Below are positions 61,061 to 64,000 of a DNA stretch of 64,000 bases, one piece after another. The stretch lies in the NCBI RefSeq assembly GCF_001654915.1, contig NZ_LXEQ01000026.1; one strand, written 5' to 3'. The first letter of the stretch is position 1; the number at the start of each line of letters is the position of its first letter. Source of the DNA: Buttiauxella ferragutiae (lineage in GTDB: Bacteria; Pseudomonadota; Gammaproteobacteria; Enterobacterales; Enterobacteriaceae). Below the pieces are notes generated by a model. That model was not told where the DNA came from, ran no database searches, and was given only the letters and a program-made list of their open reading frames with translations. The position numbers were made by a program, and so were the translations under genes.

Positions 61061-61714
61061 ATGAAGAAGATTGGTGTGGTGCTCAGTGGGTGTGGGGTCT
61101 ACGACGGAAGTGAGATTCAGGAAGCTGTGATTACCCTGCTGGCTATCGCTCGGTCAGGTGCTGAAGCGGTATGTTTTGCACCCGATAAACCTCAAGCAGA
61201 TGTTATTAATCACCTGACTAATAATAAGTCTATTGAGCATCGTAATGTGCTGGCTGAAGCGGCGCGAATTACTCGTGGTGCGGTAGCGCCATTAGCGCAG
61301 GCCGATGCCAGTCAACTGGATGCGCTTATTGTGCCTGGCGGTTTTGGCGCGGCGAAAAACTTGTGTAATTTTGCAAGCCATGGGAGCGACTGCCAGATTG
61401 ATAGCGATCTACGCCGTCTGGCTCGTGATTGCCATGCCCAGGGTAAACCACTCGGCTTTATTTGTATTGCCCCAGTGATGTTACCAAAAATTCTTGATGT
61501 GCCGGTGCGTTTGACTATCGGTACAGATATCGACACGGCAGAAGTCGTTGAAGAAATGGGGGCCGAACATGTTCCGTGCCCGGTTGACGATATTGTGGTT
61601 GATGAAGAACACAAAGTGGTGACCACGCCTGCTTATATGCTGGCGACCCGTATCGACGAAGCCGCAATGGGTATCGAAAAGCTGGTGGCCCGTGTCGTGG
61701 ATATGACTGCATGA
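61061..61714 (+). CDS. elbB: Glyoxalase ElbB, DJ-1/PfpI family
   Basis: A 217-residue isoprenoid biosynthesis-associated protein with glyoxalase activity reported in E. coli. The nucleophile elbow is GFICIAPVMLP (Cys near residue 135), with GGFGAAKNLCNFASHG nearby. AAAAGG lies nine bases before the ATG. It overlaps mtgA by four bases (ATGA), so they form one operon. Confidence 0.94.
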   Translation: MKKIGVVLSGCGVYDGSEIQEAVITLLAIARSGAEAVCFAPDKPQADVINHLTNNKSIEHRNVLAEAARITRGAVAPLAQADASQLDALIVPGGFGAAKNLCNFASHGSDCQIDSDLRRLARDCHAQGKPLGFICIAPVMLPKILDVPVRLTIGTDIDTAEVVEEMGAEHVPCPVDDIVVDEEHKVVTTPAYMLATRIDEAAMGIEKLVARVVDMTA

Positions 61715-62439
61715 AGAAAGGGCGTATCGCGCTCTTGAGCTTTTTCAAGCGCTGGCTGTTGCGTGGTCTACTGGCACTGGCGGGAATTTGGCTGGCCGGG
61801 ATAATCCTGTTTAGTTTTATGCCGGTGCCGTTTTCAGCAGTGATGGTCGAGCGGCAGTTTAGTGCCTGGTTCAGCGGTGATTTAAGTTATGTTGCGCACT
61901 CGGATTGGGTGAGCATGGACGAGATCTCGCCGTGGATGGGGCTGGCGGTGATTGCGGCAGAAGACCAGAAATTCCCTGATCACTGGGGGTTTGATGTAAC
62001 GGCAATTGAAAAAGCTATTGCACATAATGAGCGAAATGAAAATCGCGTTCGTGGTGCATCCACACTCTCTCAGCAAACGGCGAAAAACCTATTCCTGTGG
62101 GATGGTCGTAGTTATCTGCGCAAAGGCCTGGAAGCGGGATTGACCCTTGGCATGGAAGTGGTCTGGACTAAACGCCGCATCCTGGCGGTTTACCTGAATA
62201 TCGCGGAGTTTGGTGATGGGGTTTTTGGTGTGGAAGCCGCCTCGCAGCGCTATTTCCATAAACCTGCCAGCCGCCTTACGGCATCAGAAGCAGCACTTCT
62301 CGCAGCCGTTCTCCCTAATCCCATTCGCTTTAAAGCGAATGCACCTTCCGGTTATGTACACCAGCGTCAGCAATGGATTTTGCGCCAGATGCGCCAGCTA
62401 GGTGGCGAATCGTTTATGGCGCAGCATGAGTTGAAGTGA
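61711..62439 (+). CDS. mtgA: Monofunctional biosynthetic peptidoglycan transglycosylase
   Basis: A 242-residue GT51 glycosyltransferase that polymerises lipid II into glycan strands without a transpeptidase domain. One N-terminal span (residues about 10-32) anchors it to the inner membrane. The active site has Glu in AAEDQKFPDHWGFD, followed by RGASTLSQQTAKNLFL and RKGLEAGLTLGMEVVWTKRRIL. Length equals the E. coli protein. It converges with npr, only five bases apart. Confidence 0.96.
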   Translation: MKKGRIALLSFFKRWLLRGLLALAGIWLAGIILFSFMPVPFSAVMVERQFSAWFSGDLSYVAHSDWVSMDEISPWMGLAVIAAEDQKFPDHWGFDVTAIEKAIAHNERNENRVRGASTLSQQTAKNLFLWDGRSYLRKGLEAGLTLGMEVVWTKRRILAVYLNIAEFGDGVFGVEAASQRYFHKPASRLTASEAALLAAVLPNPIRFKANAPSGYVHQRQQWILRQMRQLGGESFMAQHELK

Positions 62440-62444
62440 GTTAG

Positions 62445-62717
62445 TTAGTCTTCGTCAAAACCGGCATTGAATAGCGCGATAACGGCGTTCAATGCCTGTT
62501 CTTCTTCGGGGCCAGTGACTTCAATTTCAATGTGACCCCCTTTAGCAGAATCCAGCATCAGCAATGCAATGACGCTATTGGCTTCAGCTTCCGTGCCAGC
62601 CTCGTTGCGCAGCATCACTTCGGCGTCAAAGCTTTGTACCAGTTCGAACAGCTTCATCGCTGGGCGTGCGTGCATGCCCAGTTTGTTGGTTATCTCAACG
62701 GTCTGTTTTACGGTCAT
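62445..62717 (-). CDS. npr: Phosphocarrier protein NPr of the nitrogen PTS
   Basis: A 90-residue HPr-like phosphocarrier that shuttles phosphate from EI-Ntr (PtsP) to PtsN. Active His16 lies in KLGMHARPAMKLFE, and EVTGPEEEQALNAV is the C-terminal helix. It overlaps the end of rapZ by four bases (ATGA), indicating coupling. In E. coli NPr also influences LpxD and GlmS signalling. Confidence 0.96.
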   Translation of the reverse strand: MTVKQTVEITNKLGMHARPAMKLFELVQSFDAEVMLRNEAGTEAEANSVIALLMLDSAKGGHIEIEVTGPEEEQALNAVIALFNAGFDED

Positions 62718-63568
62718 GTTTTACGTTTTTCCAGCGTGCGGTGACGGGATTGCACGTTCTTGCCGCGTGAACGGAAATAATCTGCCAACTGTTCAGCGAT
62801 ATAAACTGAACGGTGTTTACCGCCGGTACAGCCAATCGCCACAGTTAGATAGCTGCGGTTATTGGTTTCCAGCATAGGTAACCATAGCTCAAGATAGCTA
62901 CGCGTCTGGTAGATAAAATTGTGGACTTCGGTATGACGGTCGAGGAACGCAGCAACAGGTCTGTCCAGACCGGTCATCGGGCGCAGCTTCGGGTCCCAGT
63001 GCGGGTTTGGCAGGAAGCGCACATCGAACACGTAATCCGCATCAATCGGAATACCATGTTTAAAGCCAAAGGACTCGAACACCATTGTCAGCTCACGTTC
63101 ACGTTTACCAAGCAAACGGGTACGCAGCATTTCCGCGAGCTCATGCACCGACATCTCAGAGGTGTCGATGATCAGATCGGCTCTGGATTTCAATGGCTCC
63201 AGCAAGTCACTTTCTTCATCTATCGCACTTTCCAGCGAGAGATTTTTACTGGAAAGCGGGTGCAAGCGGCGCGTGTCACTATAACGACGAATCAGCGTGT
63301 TGCGATCGGCATCAAGGAATAACAATTGTGGTGAGAATGAGTCAGGCAGACTGGTCATTGCCTGTTCAAAGATCTCCGGATTTTCCGGCATGTTACGCAC
63401 GTCGATGCTGACTGCCGCAGAAATTTGGCGTTCTGCGAGGGTTTTAGCAAGATCAGGTAATAGCACCACTGGTAGGTTATCTACACAGTAGAATCCCATA
63501 TCTTCTAGTGCACGCAAGGCTACAGACTTCCCTGAACCAGAGCGGCCGCTGACAATCATCAGCACCAT
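62714..63568 (-). CDS. rapZ: RapZ, RNase adaptor for GlmZ small RNA
   Basis: A 284-residue protein that binds GlmZ sRNA and directs RNase E to cleave it, sensing glucosamine-6-phosphate. The N-terminal kinase-like domain has Walker A GRSGSGKS (residues 8-15); the C-terminal part (TVAIGCTGGKHRSVYIAEQL) binds RNA and the amino sugar. It lies 53 bases after ptsN. Length equals the E. coli protein. Confidence 0.97.
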   Translation of the reverse strand: MVLMIVSGRSGSGKSVALRALEDMGFYCVDNLPVVLLPDLAKTLAERQISAAVSIDVRNMPENPEIFEQAMTSLPDSFSPQLLFLDADRNTLIRRYSDTRRLHPLSSKNLSLESAIDEESDLLEPLKSRADLIIDTSEMSVHELAEMLRTRLLGKRERELTMVFESFGFKHGIPIDADYVFDVRFLPNPHWDPKLRPMTGLDRPVAAFLDRHTEVHNFIYQTRSYLELWLPMLETNNRSYLTVAIGCTGGKHRSVYIAEQLADYFRSRGKNVQSRHRTLEKRKT

Positions 63569-63621
63569 GTTTTCACTCCCCCAACTTTTCTTGCTGCGGC
63601 ATACCCGTGACCGCAGCCAGA

Positions 63622-64000
63622 TTATTCACTTTCACTACCTTGTTCTGTTTCGGTAATGATCTGATAAAGCTCTTCATCGCTCTGTGCAGAACGCAGGCGG
63701 CGGCAAATCGTTTTGTCAGCCAGACGTTTTGCTACCAGAGACAAAGTATGTAAGTGCGTTTTTGTTTGATCCGCAGGAACAAGCAGCGCAAACATCAGGT
63801 CAACCGGTTGGTTATCGATGGCGTCAAAAGCGATAGGGGTTTCCAGTTTAATAAACACCCCAACGGCACGAGTCGTATCTTCTTCCAGTTTCCCATGGGG
63901 AATGGCGATGCCATTTCCGATACCGGTACTGCCCATGCGTTCGCGCGTCAATACAGCCTCAAATACCACTTGTGGTGGCAGGCCGAGCTGTTTTGCTGCC
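63622..64000 (-). CDS. ptsN: PTS-Ntr IIA protein PtsN, N-terminus outside the window
   Basis: The last 126 codons plus part of an EIIA-Ntr of about 163 residues. The phosphorylation site is His in GIGNGIAIPHGKL, with ADQTKTHLHTLS and the QSDEELYQIITETEQ tail. The frame continues through 64000 (residues AAKQLGLPPQVVFE visible at the edge), so the GTG at 63969 is not its start. PtsN controls K+ transport and links to RpoN, whose gene should lie beyond the edge. Confidence 0.96.
   Translation of the reverse strand, partial: AAKQLGLPPQVVFEAVLTRERMGSTGIGNGIAIPHGKLEEDTTRAVGVFIKLETPIAFDAIDNQPVDLMFALLVPADQTKTHLHTLSLVAKRLADKTICRRLRSAQSDEELYQIITETEQGSESE

Noticed and set aside
1..64000. Mobile element, prophage, CRISPR array or attachment site
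   Set aside because: I saw no transposase, integrase, direct-repeat array or target duplication, including next to the tRNA-Thr gene at 8-83.

Overview
This is a stretch of enterobacterial chromosome from the Enterobacteriaceae. Almost every protein reads as an ortholog of an Escherichia coli or Klebsiella core gene, and gene order is close to the E. coli 70 to 74 minute region. The genus cannot be fixed from the sequence alone. The window opens with the distal end of an rRNA operon (tRNA-Thr then 5S, as in rrnD) and closes inside ptsN, next to where rpoN would lie.

Layout. 1-5220: the rRNA operon tail converges on the aapJQMP (yhdWXYZ) amino-acid ABC transporter, which has a textbook sigma-54 promoter with two NtrC-like sites, followed by lipoprotein yhdV. 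5221-7140: an AT-rich accessory patch holds a LysR-type regulator and an unrecognised 88-residue gene, where E. coli has acrEF/acrS and yhdJ. 7141-14780: dusB-fis, an alpha carbonic anhydrase, prmA, yhdT-panF and aroQ-accB-accC. 15013-23816: the msrP-msrQ methionine sulfoxide repair pair, csrD, then the shape genes mreBCD with maf and rng. 23876-33448: yhdP, tldD and the aaeR/aaeXAB aromatic-acid efflux locus. 33522-42703: an aldehyde dehydrogenase, barstar-like yhcO, two yhcN paralogs, argR, mdh, degS, degQ, zapG and zapE. 42952-45251: rplM-rpsI and sspA-sspB. 45416-50877: a compact sialic acid catabolic cluster, nanR-nanATEK-nanQ, with a triple GGTATA NanR operator. 50928-58426: gltBD and yhcC. 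58477-64000: arcB, elbB-mtgA, and the nitrogen phosphotransferase genes npr, rapZ and ptsN (cut by the window edge).

How the genes work together. Nitrogen is a recurring theme: the NtrC/sigma-54 driven aap transporter, glutamate synthase, ArgR with its own ARG boxes, and the PTS-Ntr arm. A second theme is envelope and shape: mreBCD, mtgA, zapE/zapG, degS/degQ, yhdP, aae efflux, yhcN proteins and periplasmic MsrPQ. A third is central metabolism and redox: mdh, arcB, accBC and nan genes.

I found no phage, insertion sequence, CRISPR array, toxin locus or obvious undescribed multi-gene system. The items most worth a second look are the AT-rich patch at 5.2-7.1 kb, the small leader ORF that ends one base before gltB, the palindrome over the yhcN promoter, and the aldehyde dehydrogenase that lacks the usual redox-switch cysteine. 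Start codons were reassigned where the longest frame overshoots the conserved N-terminus (for example csrD, mreB, maf, rng, yhdP, aaeA, mdh, degQ, rplM, sspA, accC).
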